Positions 1-8,037 are shown, counted from the stretch's first letter. The stretch is 28,276 bases of DNA from JBEKYD01 sp049511335 (GCA_049511335.1 JBEKYD010000063.1:1-28276), one strand, 5' to 3'. Numbers and translations are program-made. The notes: a model not told the origin generated them from the letters alone.

Positions 1-45
1 GGCCAATTTGAACTCTTTCGTGAACTGCCTGCGAGACAATCCCAT
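1..45 (-). CDS. IS3-family transposase OrfA, N-terminal fragment (cut by window edge)
   Basis: The minus-strand ATG at 45 opens a frame of 15 codons to the window edge, reading MGLSRRQFTKEFKLA. This is the typical start of the HTH_Tnp_1 (IS3/IS911 OrfA) family, in which a short basic leader is followed by R-R-x-[FY]-[TS]-x-E-F-K. That domain binds the IS ends. A GGAG at 58-55 stands nine bases before the ATG, which supports the start. The rest of the protein is not in the window, so subgroup and activity cannot be judged. Two plus-strand frames are also open across this stretch, but neither gives a recognisable protein. Confidence 0.6.
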   Translation of the reverse strand, partial: MGLSRRQFTKEFKLA

Positions 46-75
46 GACTCAATTCTCCATTCAATGCAAAAAATG

Positions 76-104
76 ATTAACTGAGTCTTAACTGTTTGTG
101 TCAA
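76..104 (-). promoter_or_regulatory. Candidate IS promoter (sigma-70 type)
   Basis: Reading the minus strand, TTGACA (104-99) is followed after 17 bases by GTTAAT (81-76). That gives a perfect -35 box, and the -10 box matches four of six consensus bases. The putative start codon of the transposase is about 31 bases downstream. The position just inside an IS terminus fits the usual place for a transposase promoter. This is inferred from sequence only. Confidence 0.4.
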
Positions 105-1569
105 AAATCGGGACAAGTCCAGGATATCCCTCGCTCCTCCTCCACAGTGCCCTGGCGAGCTCGTCCAAGGCGTGCGAGTCTGGCTCGCCGTCCCGCGTGG
201 CGTGCAACTCGCTCGCGTGGATTTCCGCCCAGCGCCGGACCGCCGGATATTCCAGAGCCGGAAGGTCAAACCAAGTGTCCCTCGGCGCAACCTCGGAGAG
301 GCGTCTGGGCAGCCGCGAATTATCGACCGGCTGTGTGCCAACCAGCAGAATGACCCCCGGAGAAATGGGCGTGACCAACTGGAACAGCTTGTTCAGCTCT
401 TCGACCGAGCCGGCATCGCTCCAGACGTGGTCAAGCCCGTCCAGAATGACAACCAACCTCCCGCCTTGCTCCGACAACTGGCGCCCGCAGTCTGAAAGCC
501 AGCCGAGTAGGTCCTCGGGGCGCGAATTCCCGCGAGGCGGCTCCAGCCCGAGGCCCGCGTAGAGCGCCTGCATCTCTGACATCAGCGAGCCGGCAACCTT
601 GAGGTGGTCGTGGCGAAACGAAGTACGGACGTCGCCCGAGAGGAAGAAGTGGTGTCTTACAACGTGTATGCCAGTCTTCCGGAGCTCCTGGTACAGGTTG
701 CTGATATACGTGCTCTTGCCGATGCCGGGAGGCCCGGTCAGGACTACACAGTCCCGATCGTTCGTCTTGAGCAGGCGCATGAGGCTCTCATGAAAACGAT
801 CGTCAGGGATGACAAAATCCGCGGGGACAACGAATTCTTCGGGAAGCGCTTCCAGGCGCTGCCACTCGGCCGCACCCTTGACTGTCGCCAGCGTGATCCT
901 GCCATCTGGTGCTGGAGAGTTCTTCTCCCTAACCCACTTTCGGAGTTCGTCTTTGAGGCTTTCCCAACCCCGGACGTCTCCATGCAGCCTCAAGAACCGG
1001 TGCGATATCGCGTCTTCTAGCGTGTCCAGGCCCGGCTGGTCAAGTTCGAATTTGAACGCAGAAAAGAAGTTCCGCGCGCTTTGTTCCCCACCAAGCTGCT
1101 CTACGACCGCATCCCGCACGGTTGCATCTGTTATCCGATCAAGGTCCGCAAGGCCGGGTGCCGCGAACGAGGTCCGCAGATCGTCGGCCGGTCTCCTGTT
1201 CGAGACAAGGCTAGCCTCGATGCCAGCGTGGGAGCCCTTGAGGTTCTGGAAGCTTTTGCCCCACTTTGAGAGAAGCGAGGGCAGCGCCTTCCCGCGCTTG
1301 GAGGTCCCTTCTTTCAGGAGGTCGTTCCAGGTGTAAGGATCTCCGGCATCATCGGGATAAGCCGAAAACTTGACCTGTTTCGCTACGACCACGTCGTCCG
1401 CGCGCAAGGCTTCGACGTCATCGAGAAATCCAGCGTCGTCCGCTTCGACGCGCACCCAGCGGTAACGTTCGGGATGCTCCAGCCACTCGACGAGAAGGTC
1501 CAGGGCAATGATGTCCTGATAATCATCGCCGGCGCGGCGGACACCGGTGCGCGTGTAATCTGAACGCAC
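88..1569 (-). pseudogene. IS-truncated PD-(D/E)XK nuclease + STAND NTPase (Avs/DUF4297-like antiphage protein)
   Basis: The gene starts with GTG at 1569. Residues 1-110 look like the DUF4297/Cap4-type dsDNA nuclease that heads many antiphage proteins: an R-R-A-G-D-D-Y-Q segment at 11-18, acidic residues at 42-51 and Q-V-K at 65-67 (PD-(D/E)XK-like). A P-loop STAND ATPase follows, with Walker A GPPGIGKS at 279-286 and Walker B LVVILDGLD at 372-380. The host-derived frame runs to residue 483 (E-G-Y-P). The last ten residues and the stop come from the insertion sequence at 1-121. Family members continue for many hundreds of residues with helical or sensor repeats, all missing here. The nuclease and ATPase cores look intact, but the protein is probably unable to sense a phage trigger. 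A strongly diverged short family cannot be excluded. Confidence 0.7.
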
Positions 1570-1739
1570 AAAACCATTATCGGTTAAAGGACGCCGTTAC
1601 GCCGAAATCCACCCGTAGGGCTAGGGTGCCGCTTGCTCAAGCTACGGGCTATGAGTCGCTGCCCACCGGGCACGACTTACGGGTGGTGGAACGTCCTCCG
1701 GCTGCTTCGATCGAGCACCAATTGCTATAGTCAGAAACG

Positions 1740-3134
1740 TTGCGCAAGACGACGCTGTTTTTTCTGCTGGCCGTGGTACTGGCGGTTTCGCGGCTTTGCC
1801 ATATTCGCATTTTGTGGGAAGGCGACGCCTATCCCCTGGCGGCGGCCGGGCAATGGCTGGGTGGGCGCGTGCTCTACCGCGACCTCTGGTTCGATAAGCC
1901 GCCGTTGCTGGCGGTCGCGTACCTGACGTTCGGGGCGCAGGCCGGATGGCCCCTGCGGCTATTCGACGCCGCAGTCGCACTGCTCTGCTGCTGGCTGGCC
2001 TACCGGCTGGCGCGCGAATTGTGGTCCGAGCGCGAGGGCGTTGCGGCGGCGGCGCTGCTGGGGTTCTTTTTCGTCTTCGACTTCGCTTCCTCGGCGATTC
2101 CGGTAGCCAGCGACCAGTTGATGCTGGCGCCGCATCTGGCAGCGGTCTGGCTGGCGGTCCGCAAGCGGGCTTTCGCGAGCGGCCTGGTGGCTGGTTTGGC
2201 GTTTTGGGTCAATCCCAAGGGAGCTCTCGTGGCTGCCGTTTGCCTGCTCTGGAATCCGGGCGGCGCGGCGTGGCTGGCAGGCGGATTCTGCGCGATGAGT
2301 GCCGCCATGGTGGTAGCGCTGGCCGGATTGGGCGGCCTGGCCGGCTGGTGGGAAGAGGTTTGGCGATGGGGACGGTTGTACGCGGGGAGCCCGCTCGCGG
2401 GAAATCCGCTGGGCAACGGGGTGGTCCGCACGCTCGATTGGGCCGGCTTTCACGTCGCGGCAGTGGTTTGCGCGATGGTGGCTCTGATGAAGACGCAGCG
2501 TGCCAGCCGATTGGTTTTTTGGGTTGGCTGGCTGCTGCTTGCCCTGGCCGGGGTGTGTGCCGGTCTGCGTTTCTTCCCTCGATACTACTTCTTGCTGCTG
2601 GCGCCGGTGGCTCTGCTGGCTGGGCGCGGCTGGGTATTGTCCGGGCCCAAACTGCGAATCGCCGTTCTGGTGCTTCTGGCCCTCCCCGTGGCGCGCTTCG
2701 GCCCCAGCTATGCCAAGGCTTTGAGCGATTCGCCATGGCGCGATACCGCCATGGACCGCGACAGCCGCGCCGCCGGCCAACTCATCCGCCAACAAGCCAA
2801 ACCCGGCGACACCCTTTTTGTGTGGGGATACCGCCCCGAGCTGTATCCCTACACCGGCCTGCGCGCGGCCACCATGTACCTGGATTCGCAAGCGCTCAGC
2901 GGCGTGCCGGCTGACCGCCATCTGACCGACTCCACCCCCGTCGAGACGGAGCAAGCCGCCGCCCGCCGCGCTACGCTTCCCGCCTCCACGCCAACTTTTC
3001 TGGTAGATGGCCTGGGCCCGTACAATCCACGACTCGGCATCGATCGGTACGGCGATCTGGCCGGTTGGCTGGCGCATTATCGCGAGATCGCCCGCACCGC
3101 GGGAACCGTGATCTGGAAGCGAACGCCGGAATAA
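1740..3134 (+). CDS. Polytopic membrane glycosyltransferase, GT39/ArnT-PMT-like
   Basis: This 464-residue protein is very hydrophobic, with about ten likely membrane helices. Near the N-terminus W-E-G-D (26-29) is followed by a conserved-looking stretch with D48 and K-P-P at 53-55. That pattern is typical of the first extracytoplasmic loop of GT39/GT83-type lipid-linked sugar transferases. Such enzymes move a sugar from a polyprenyl-phosphate donor to a protein or lipid acceptor on the outer face of the inner membrane. The C-terminal third, from about residue 330, looks soluble and periplasmic. The start is TTG; an in-frame stop lies at 1728-1730, so nothing further upstream is possible. Donor and acceptor cannot be told. 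The gene stands alone, followed after 14 bp by a palindromic repeat. Confidence 0.75.
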   Translation: MRKTTLFFLLAVVLAVSRLCHIRILWEGDAYPLAAAGQWLGGRVLYRDLWFDKPPLLAVAYLTFGAQAGWPLRLFDAAVALLCCWLAYRLARELWSEREGVAAAALLGFFFVFDFASSAIPVASDQLMLAPHLAAVWLAVRKRAFASGLVAGLAFWVNPKGALVAAVCLLWNPGGAAWLAGGFCAMSAAMVVALAGLGGLAGWWEEVWRWGRLYAGSPLAGNPLGNGVVRTLDWAGFHVAAVVCAMVALMKTQRASRLVFWVGWLLLALAGVCAGLRFFPRYYFLLLAPVALLAGRGWVLSGPKLRIAVLVLLALPVARFGPSYAKALSDSPWRDTAMDRDSRAAGQLIRQQAKPGDTLFVWGYRPELYPYTGLRAATMYLDSQALSGVPADRHLTDSTPVETEQAAARRATLPASTPTFLVDGLGPYNPRLGIDRYGDLAGWLAHYREIARTAGTVIWKRTPE

Positions 3135-3148
3135 GGACGTGCTAAGAG

Positions 3149-3237
3149 GTAGGACAGACGATCGTTTTTTGTCGTCTGTCGAGCGGCTGGCCTGGCGAGA
3201 ACCTGACAGGCCACGAGAAACGACGGTCTTGTCCCAC
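3149..3237. repeat. Dispersed palindromic repeat, copy 1 (MITE/REP-like)
   Basis: An 89-bp element begins GTAGGACAGAC and ends GTCTTGTCCCAC, so its ends are near-inverted repeats. Inside the left half is a hairpin with a 9-bp stem, GACAGACGA/TCGTCTGTC, whose loop holds a T-run. The right half carries a degenerate inverted copy of the left half. The same element recurs at 16058-16157. It sits 14 bp after the stop of the glycosyltransferase and before the end of the oppositely oriented hicB, so it may also work as a bidirectional transcription stop. It encodes no protein. Confidence 0.8.
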
Positions 3238-3284
3238 CCCGGCCTGGCTCAGTCCAGATTCCCGAGATCGGGAGCTCGGAGTCT

Positions 3285-3716
3285 CTACGCGGCTTGATCG
3301 TGCACCTGAACGGACAATCGCTTGCCCAGAACCGCGAACGCCGCCTGCAATCGATCCAGCTTCGACTTGTGCTTGATGTCCAGCAGCCGGTCCACTTGGC
3401 TGGGCGAGCACCCGAGCCTCCGCGCCAGCTCAACCTTCCTGACGCAAGCGGAGCGCAGGGCTCCGTACAGCATGAACTTCGCCTCGCTCAGCGCCGGGAC
3501 CGGCACCAGCCGCATCCCCTTCTTCAATATTCCCGGCTTGGGAAGGTCCTTTGACGCATCGACATAGAACGTCAGCGCCAGTTCCAAAGCCTCCTGTGCC
3601 ATGGCCATCGCTTCTTCAAGGCTGTCGCCCTCGGTGATCGCCTCCGGAACGTCCGGGAAGGTAACCACGAAGCCGCCGGATACCTTGTCTCTAACGAATC
3701 TCGCCGGGTATTCCAT
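3285..3716 (-). CDS. HicB-like antitoxin with C-terminal helix-turn-helix, no HicA partner seen
   Basis: Residues 1-70 match the HicB fold: a start with M-E-Y-P-A, G-G-F-V-V-T-F-P-D at 14-22, then E-G-D-S-L-E-E-A and an alanine-rich helix. Residues 85-135 form a Cro/Xre-type helix-turn-helix in which L-A-R-R-L-G-C-S-P-S-Q-V-D-R-L-L is the clearest part. HicB proteins neutralise the HicA mRNA interferase and repress their own promoter through the C-terminal DNA-binding domain. No HicA-sized frame flanks the gene on either side. It lies 77 bp downstream of the restriction endonuclease on the same strand. It may be an orphan antitoxin or a stand-alone regulator. The domain call is solid; the function without HicA is unknown. 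Confidence 0.75.
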   Translation of the reverse strand: MEYPARFVRDKVSGGFVVTFPDVPEAITEGDSLEEAMAMAQEALELALTFYVDASKDLPKPGILKKGMRLVPVPALSEAKFMLYGALRSACVRKVELARRLGCSPSQVDRLLDIKHKSKLDRLQAAFAVLGKRLSVQVHDQAA

Positions 3717-3793
3717 AAACCGCCTTACTTATGGCCGAGCCGTTTCTTGATTCCCACCGCCGAGGTAAAGCCCCGCGTCAAAACACTGCCGGG

Positions 3794-4594
3794 TCATTCT
3801 CTGTAGCCGCGGACGGCGTCCTTGTCGAGCCGGTCTGCGGGGACAAGCTGGTAGTGCCGCTCGTCAACGACCTTCAGCTTATCGTCTTGAAGGGTGAGAT
3901 CGAAGAGAGCGATTACGCCGTCCTTCGCGAACTGAGCCGCGATCGCCCGACAGCGGATTCCAGGAAACCTCTGTTCAACCCACCGTACATCCTGCGTTGT
4001 CTGCACGACGCCGATCTGGTCCCTGCCGCCCTTCGCCTGAACTGGGATTGCATAATGGCACCCATGCTTGTCGAGGCCTATGTACAGTTCGTCGATCTCG
4101 ATTTGCCCGATCCCCCTTACGGTCGTTCGCAGATGATTCTGAAGGCTGTAGGTAGTCAGGCCGAGAAACGTGTCTATCAACCGGTTGTAACGGACAATGG
4201 CCAGGAGCGCCTGTTCGTCGTCGAGGGCATAGGCACGGATAATCTCCGGGGTCGCGTCGGGCACCGCGATTCGGGCCATGTCTTCCCTTGGCCGACTACG
4301 CATTACGGGTACGAGCTTGAAACGGTAACGGGAGCGTTCCGCGCCTTCGATGATCCATTCCAGACCCTTGGGCTGCGTGTCGATGATCGACTGCGGCAGC
4401 GCTACCCGGTATCGGAACGAGTACACAATGTCACCGACATTGTCCGGCAACTGGATCTTGAGTTTTTCGGCTTTTTCCTTTATTTCGTCGCGGGCGAATT
4501 CGAACTCTGTTGCGCCCCTTTTCCAACCATCGAAGAAGATCCTCTCGATGAGGGCCTTATAGCGGTTCGTCTCGCCGCTGGTTCCTTTAGCCAT
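3794..4594 (-). CDS. Probable type II restriction endonuclease partner (PD-(D/E)XK-like)
   Basis: This 266-residue protein is identified mainly by position: it starts inside the end of the cytosine methyltransferase gene, with the ATG overlapping the methyltransferase stop by 8 bp. In the middle is a likely PD-(D/E)XK core, E-I-D-E-L-Y-I-G-L-D followed by H-Y-A-I-P-V-Q-A-K-G-G, with the Q-A-K as the catalytic lysine motif. The N-terminal part is charged and helical and could hold the DNA-recognition function. I chose ATG 4594 over an upstream in-frame start at 4654, because 4594 gives a normal coupled overlap and the extra residues are low-complexity basic. The enzyme would cut the site that its neighbour methylates; the recognition sequence cannot be read from this. 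Confidence 0.65.
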   Translation of the reverse strand: MAKGTSGETNRYKALIERIFFDGWKRGATEFEFARDEIKEKAEKLKIQLPDNVGDIVYSFRYRVALPQSIIDTQPKGLEWIIEGAERSRYRFKLVPVMRSRPREDMARIAVPDATPEIIRAYALDDEQALLAIVRYNRLIDTFLGLTTYSLQNHLRTTVRGIGQIEIDELYIGLDKHGCHYAIPVQAKGGRDQIGVVQTTQDVRWVEQRFPGIRCRAIAAQFAKDGVIALFDLTLQDDKLKVVDERHYQLVPADRLDKDAVRGYRE

Positions 4595-5939
4595 TGATCG
4601 TCCTGATATTCCGCCGCTCTTCCTCGATTTCGTGCTGCTTCCTCTTCTTGGCACCGCTTTTTCGATCGCGCCGACCGCTCGGCGCCTTCACGCCAAAATG
4701 CTCGGCCGCCTCGCCCATCTCCATGTAGAGCAAGGCTGTGTCGCCAAGAGGCACGGTCTTTTCCGGTAACTCCGGCTCGACGCCAAGGGCCTTGACGAGC
4801 GACTCGGCAATGGCCCGGGCAAGGGGCGGTGGCACGGAATTCCCGATCTGGCGCGCGCCATGCCATTTTGTCGCGTGGAAACGGAACCAGTCCGGGAACC
4901 CATGAAGCCGGGCCATTTCGCGGACCGTTATACAGCGTGGATACGCGAAGTGGATTGGGCGCGGACTCGTGAACGCGCCGCGGGCGCCGTCGGTACCGGC
5001 GCGCAGCGTATTCGAGAGACCGTCGGACCGAAGCTTGAAGAAACGGCTGATCGGCTCAACATCGCCCGGTGCGGTTTCCGTAAACCGGCAGCGCGAAATG
5101 TCCGTGTGAGTTGTTCTCGCGCTCGAGGTCAGCATCTCGGGGTCCCATTGACGCCGGTAGCCATAGTGCCACGCGCCGTGGGTCATACAGCGCAGTGCCT
5201 TCGCATATTCCGAAGGGAGGCCGAATTCTAGCGTGCGGACGGCGTCGCTTTCGATGAGCGTTTCGAAGCAGTCCGCGTCCGGTAGATCCGCGAGCGCGTC
5301 CTTGCAGGTCGGTCCTATTGGGAGGCCAGGAACGAGCTTCTTAGCGTCCGCGGGATTCGTGCGTGGGACCGGATAATCCGGCAGGCGGGTACCCTTCTTG
5401 GCGCCGATTAGGATAAGGCGCTCCCGATGCTGGGGGACGCCGTAGTACGCTGCATTCAACACGTGCCATGGTAACCGAACGCTGTATCCGGCATCCTCGA
5501 AAGCGCGTACCAGTTCGTGAAGGAACGCCCGATGCCGGCCGACGGTCAGACCCTTCACGTTCTCGAACATGAAGGTACGCGCCCCGAGTTCCGAAACGAT
5601 ACGCACGAACTCCAACACCAGCGAGTTGCGCGGGTCCTCCAGTGCCCGATGACCGATCAGCGAGAATCCTTGGCATGGCGGCCCGCCGAAGACGCAGTCG
5701 ACCGGCCGACCGGCGATCCCGGCCGCACCTCGTATGTCGTGGGCACTCATTCCGACCACGGAACGTGAAACGATCGCGGTTGTCGGAAAGTTGAATTTAT
5801 GGACTGCGCAATGCACTGGGTCGATCTCGGCGGCGGCAATCACGTCGAACCCCGCCTGCTCGAAACCGAGACTCAGGCCGCCGGCTCCGGCAAAAAGGTC
5901 GATCGCTGTGGGCCGCATGTCCACTCCTTCTGCAAACAC
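4587..5939 (-). CDS. DNA (cytosine-5-)-methyltransferase of a type II R-M system
   Basis: This 450-residue protein contains the ordered motifs of C5 methyltransferases. The AdoMet-binding D-L-F-A-G-A-G-G is at 14-21, the catalytic G-P-P-C-Q-G-F-S has its nucleophile at C89, and E-N-V is at 126-128. Later come the Q-H-R-E-R motif near 172 and the final R-Q-I-G-N-S-V-P-P block. The variable target-recognition region lies roughly between residues 190 and 330. A lysine/arginine-rich tail follows residue 410. The start may be ATG at 5939 or the internal ATG at 5918 just before the AdoMet motif. The gene lies between vsr (5 bp upstream) and the endonuclease (8-bp overlap), forming one operon. It would methylate host DNA to protect it from the partner endonuclease. 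Confidence 0.93.
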   Translation of the reverse strand: MFAEGVDMRPTAIDLFAGAGGLSLGFEQAGFDVIAAAEIDPVHCAVHKFNFPTTAIVSRSVVGMSAHDIRGAAGIAGRPVDCVFGGPPCQGFSLIGHRALEDPRNSLVLEFVRIVSELGARTFMFENVKGLTVGRHRAFLHELVRAFEDAGYSVRLPWHVLNAAYYGVPQHRERLILIGAKKGTRLPDYPVPRTNPADAKKLVPGLPIGPTCKDALADLPDADCFETLIESDAVRTLEFGLPSEYAKALRCMTHGAWHYGYRRQWDPEMLTSSARTTHTDISRCRFTETAPGDVEPISRFFKLRSDGLSNTLRAGTDGARGAFTSPRPIHFAYPRCITVREMARLHGFPDWFRFHATKWHGARQIGNSVPPPLARAIAESLVKALGVEPELPEKTVPLGDTALLYMEMGEAAEHFGVKAPSGRRDRKSGAKKRKQHEIEEERRNIRTING

Positions 5940-5944
5940 ATAGC

Positions 5945-6388
5945 TTAGCGAAACTGATTCCCCGCATGCGCTGCTTTCTCGTCGCCGCTGAGAAAGCCCC
6001 GCAGCGTCCGACGGAGCGCCTCCTCATCTGCCGTCTCGCATTGCCATATGGTCAGGACCGACCAACCCAGAGCCTTCAGCGCCGATACTTGCGCCGCATC
6101 GCGTTCCCTATTGGTCCTGAGCTTCGGCCCCCAATATTCGAGATGAGATTTCGGCGCGTTGCCCTTCGGACAGCCGTGACCATGCCAAAAGCACCCGTGC
6201 ACGAAAATCGCCAGTTTCCAGCCGGGAAAGACGATATCCGGCCGGCCGGGAAGGCGCTTGGAATTCAGTCGGTAACGGTAGCCCAGTCGGAACAGGATGC
6301 GGCGCACGATTAGTTCCGGGCCAGTGTCGTGCGTCTTGACCGCCTGCATGATCCGTCTGCGCTGTTCCGGCGTCCTGGTATCCGCCAT
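5945..6388 (-). CDS. vsr: Very short patch repair (Vsr) endonuclease
   Basis: Vsr nicks DNA 5' of T in T:G mismatches that arise when 5-methylcytosine deaminates, so it limits the mutations caused by a partnered C5 methyltransferase. This 147-residue protein has the family landmarks: an N-terminal T-P-E-Q-R-R-R-I-M-Q, G-R-P-D-I-V-F-P with the catalytic aspartate, V-H-G-C-F-W-H-G-H-G-C for zinc and active-site binding, then W-G-P-K-L and N-x-x-R-D. Length is normal for the family. ATG 6388 (start M-A-D-T-R) was preferred over an in-frame ATG at 6436, since family members begin there. It is the first gene of the R-M operon, ending 5 bp before the methyltransferase. Confidence 0.93.
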   Translation of the reverse strand: MADTRTPEQRRRIMQAVKTHDTGPELIVRRILFRLGYRYRLNSKRLPGRPDIVFPGWKLAIFVHGCFWHGHGCPKGNAPKSHLEYWGPKLRTNRERDAAQVSALKALGWSVLTIWQCETADEEALRRTLRGFLSGDEKAAHAGNQFR

Positions 6389-6526
6389 CCTGAATTCCAG
6401 CATAGTCCAGAGACGAAGGCTTGGCGCCAAGTTCATTGCAGCGTTAATTTAATCGCAGCCACGGAAGCAGGATCGCTGCCACGACGAGTCGAGCCGGCGC
6501 GCACCGGAAGTGAGGGCCGCTACAGG

Positions 6527-6919
6527 TTACAGCAGCGTCGTATCGATGCCGGACGAAATTCCCATGGAGGGCAAAGCGGCCGCGGGCGAATCGTTCTGCT
6601 CCGCCGCACTTAAGAAGTGCCGCAGCTCGTCTTCCGATCCGTGGAAGAAACCATTCACCAGTTCCCGTACGGCGGCACGGCGCGTCGCTTCCAGCGAGGC
6701 TTGCGGCGCGTAGAGGAACGCGCGGCCGGATTTGCGGCGCGATAGTTTGCCTTTGCGCACCAATCTTTCGAGCACGGTCATGATGGTGGTATAGGCCAGC
6801 GGTCTGGTGGCAGCCACGACGGCGCGAACGTCCTTGACCGAGCCTTCGCCCTTGGACCAAAGCGCGTTCAGGCACATCAATTCGAGCGGCGGGGGAACGT
6901 CGCGGGCGGTCTTGGGCAT
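6527..6919 (-). CDS. BlaI/MecI/CopY-family transcriptional repressor
   Basis: This 130-residue protein carries the winged-helix domain of the penicillinase-repressor family at about residues 10-75, with P-L-A-Y-T-T-I-M-T-V-L-E-R-L as the recognition helix region, followed by the dimerisation helices. Members repress beta-lactam or copper response genes and are often relieved by a BlaR1-type membrane protease. No BlaR1 gene lies next to it here. Its ATG overlaps the stop of the yhaM-like gene (TGATG), so it is the last gene of the rfaE2-mfd-surA-yhaM operon. A GTG one codon upstream is an alternative start. The regulated genes are unknown. Confidence 0.85.
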   Translation of the reverse strand: MPKTARDVPPPLELMCLNALWSKGEGSVKDVRAVVAATRPLAYTTIMTVLERLVRKGKLSRRKSGRAFLYAPQASLEATRRAAVRELVNGFFHGSEDELRHFLSAAEQNDSPAAALPSMGISSGIDTTLL

Positions 6920-8037
6920 CACTTTTCCTCGAGCGGCAAGGCCGGCTGCAAGGCCTGCAGGAGCTTGTCGCCGAACGGAGAGCTCGATTCGGCCGGCGGC
7001 GCGGCGGGAGCGGGCTTGGCAATGGGCGGTGGGGCGGGCATGGGAGAGACGGCCGTCGCCACCGCCGCCGGTGGTTCGGCGGGCCGGTAACGATCCATTT
7101 TCAATACCGGCCGCTCCAGCGAGACATTATAGGCGGTGAAGCAGCCTTCCACCTGGCGGTCGCTCTCGATCAGCGCCCGCATGCACTCCATTTTGGAGTC
7201 CATATCGTCGATGTAATGGAGCAGCAGCGCTTCGGGAAACATCGGCACCTTGGGAGAGCCGAATTCGAGATGGCCGTGGTGGCTCAGAACCATATGCTCC
7301 ACCAGGGAACGAAGGTGCGGGGGAAAATCGGGCAGCCCCCGCAGTTTGTCCGCAATCATGCGCAGCGCGATCTGAATGTGCCCGATCAATTGGCCATCTG
7401 TGGAGTAGGAGAAACCGCGCTCGTAATTCAGCTCGTAAATCTTGCCGATATCGTGCAGCACCACGCCGGCCATCAAAAGGTCGCCATCGACGAGCGGATA
7501 ATGCGGCGCCACCATGGAAGCCAGGGCGCAAAGCGAGAGCACGTGTTCCAGAAGGCCGCCCAGAAAGGCGTGGTGGATCTGCTTGGCGGCCGGCGCGCGG
7601 CGATACCGCTGGGCGATGTCCGGATCGTCGAGCATGGCGTTCAGCAGCGCTTTGAGGTGGGGATTGCCAAGCGCCGATACGCGCCCGCGCAACTCGTCCC
7701 ACATTTTTTCCGGCTCGCGCCGGGAGCATGGGAAATAGTCGGCGTAATCGACTTCGCTGTCATCCATGCGGCGCAGTTTGTGAACGGTCAACTGCGGACG
7801 GTTATGAAAAATTTGGATGAGCCCTTTGACTTTGACGAAGTCGTCGCGGTCGAAGGCTTCGAGCACTTCGGCGACGTTGTCCCACATCTTGGCGTCGATC
7901 TCGCCGGTGCGGTCCGCCAGGAGCAAGGAGAGATAGATTTCACCCGTTCGCTTGGTGCGAATTTCCTTGGAATGCACCAGGAAATTTGCCGTGACGACCT
8001 TGTTCGGTTCCAGTTCGTTCACATAGGGCGATTTCAT
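6919..8037 (-). CDS. YhaM-like 3'-5' exoribonuclease (OB fold + HD domain)
   Basis: This 372-residue protein has an N-terminal OB-fold nucleic-acid-binding domain (about 10-95) containing D-R-T-G-E-I-D-A-K-M-W, as in YhaM/CBF1. An HD phosphohydrolase domain follows (about 155-290), with H165 in the G-L-L-E-H-V helix and the H-D pair at 195-196 (V-V-L-H-D-I-G-K) as metal ligands. YhaM trims RNA and some single-stranded DNA from the 3' end in a Mn-dependent way. A proline/alanine-rich tail of about 60 residues after residue 310 is probably disordered. The ATG overlaps the stop of the upstream PPIase gene by 4 bp (ATGA), implying coupled translation. The exact RNA substrate is unknown. Confidence 0.85.
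   Translation of the reverse strand: MKSPYVNELEPNKVVTANFLVHSKEIRTKRTGEIYLSLLLADRTGEIDAKMWDNVAEVLEAFDRDDFVKVKGLIQIFHNRPQLTVHKLRRMDDSEVDYADYFPCSRREPEKMWDELRGRVSALGNPHLKALLNAMLDDPDIAQRYRRAPAAKQIHHAFLGGLLEHVLSLCALASMVAPHYPLVDGDLLMAGVVLHDIGKIYELNYERGFSYSTDGQLIGHIQIALRMIADKLRGLPDFPPHLRSLVEHMVLSHHGHLEFGSPKVPMFPEALLLHYIDDMDSKMECMRALIESDRQVEGCFTAYNVSLERPVLKMDRYRPAEPPAAVATAVSPMPAPPPIAKPAPAAPPAESSSPFGDKLLQALQPALPLEEK

Larger units (their letters stand above)
1..121 (-). mobile_element. Terminal part of an IS3-family-like insertion sequence, running off the left edge
   Basis: On the minus strand this stretch reads as the left end of an IS. A terminus beginning near position 121 (TGGACTTGTCCCG...) is followed by a promoter-like TTGACA/GTTAAT pair, a GGAG ribosome site and an ATG at 45 that opens a transposase OrfA-like N-terminus. 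The stretch is visibly more AT-rich than its neighbours. The adjacent STAND gene loses its homologous C-terminus exactly where this sequence begins. Family assignment rests on only 15 residues plus the layout, and the terminus may be off by a few bases. The other end, the target duplication and the rest of the transposase lie outside the window. Confidence 0.65.

Noticed and set aside
1959..3077. Minus-strand open frame (372 codons) inside the glycosyltransferase
   Set aside because: The plus strand encodes regular membrane helices; the opposite frame is low-complexity and Q/R-rich.
3717..3793. HicA toxin gene near hicB
   Set aside because: The 77-bp gap is too short, and neither flank has a frame of HicA size or pattern.
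3731..4597. Plus-strand open frame (288 codons) opposite the restriction endonuclease
   Set aside because: The minus strand has coupled overlap with the methyltransferase and a plausible nuclease motif. The plus frame mirrors it with no own signals.
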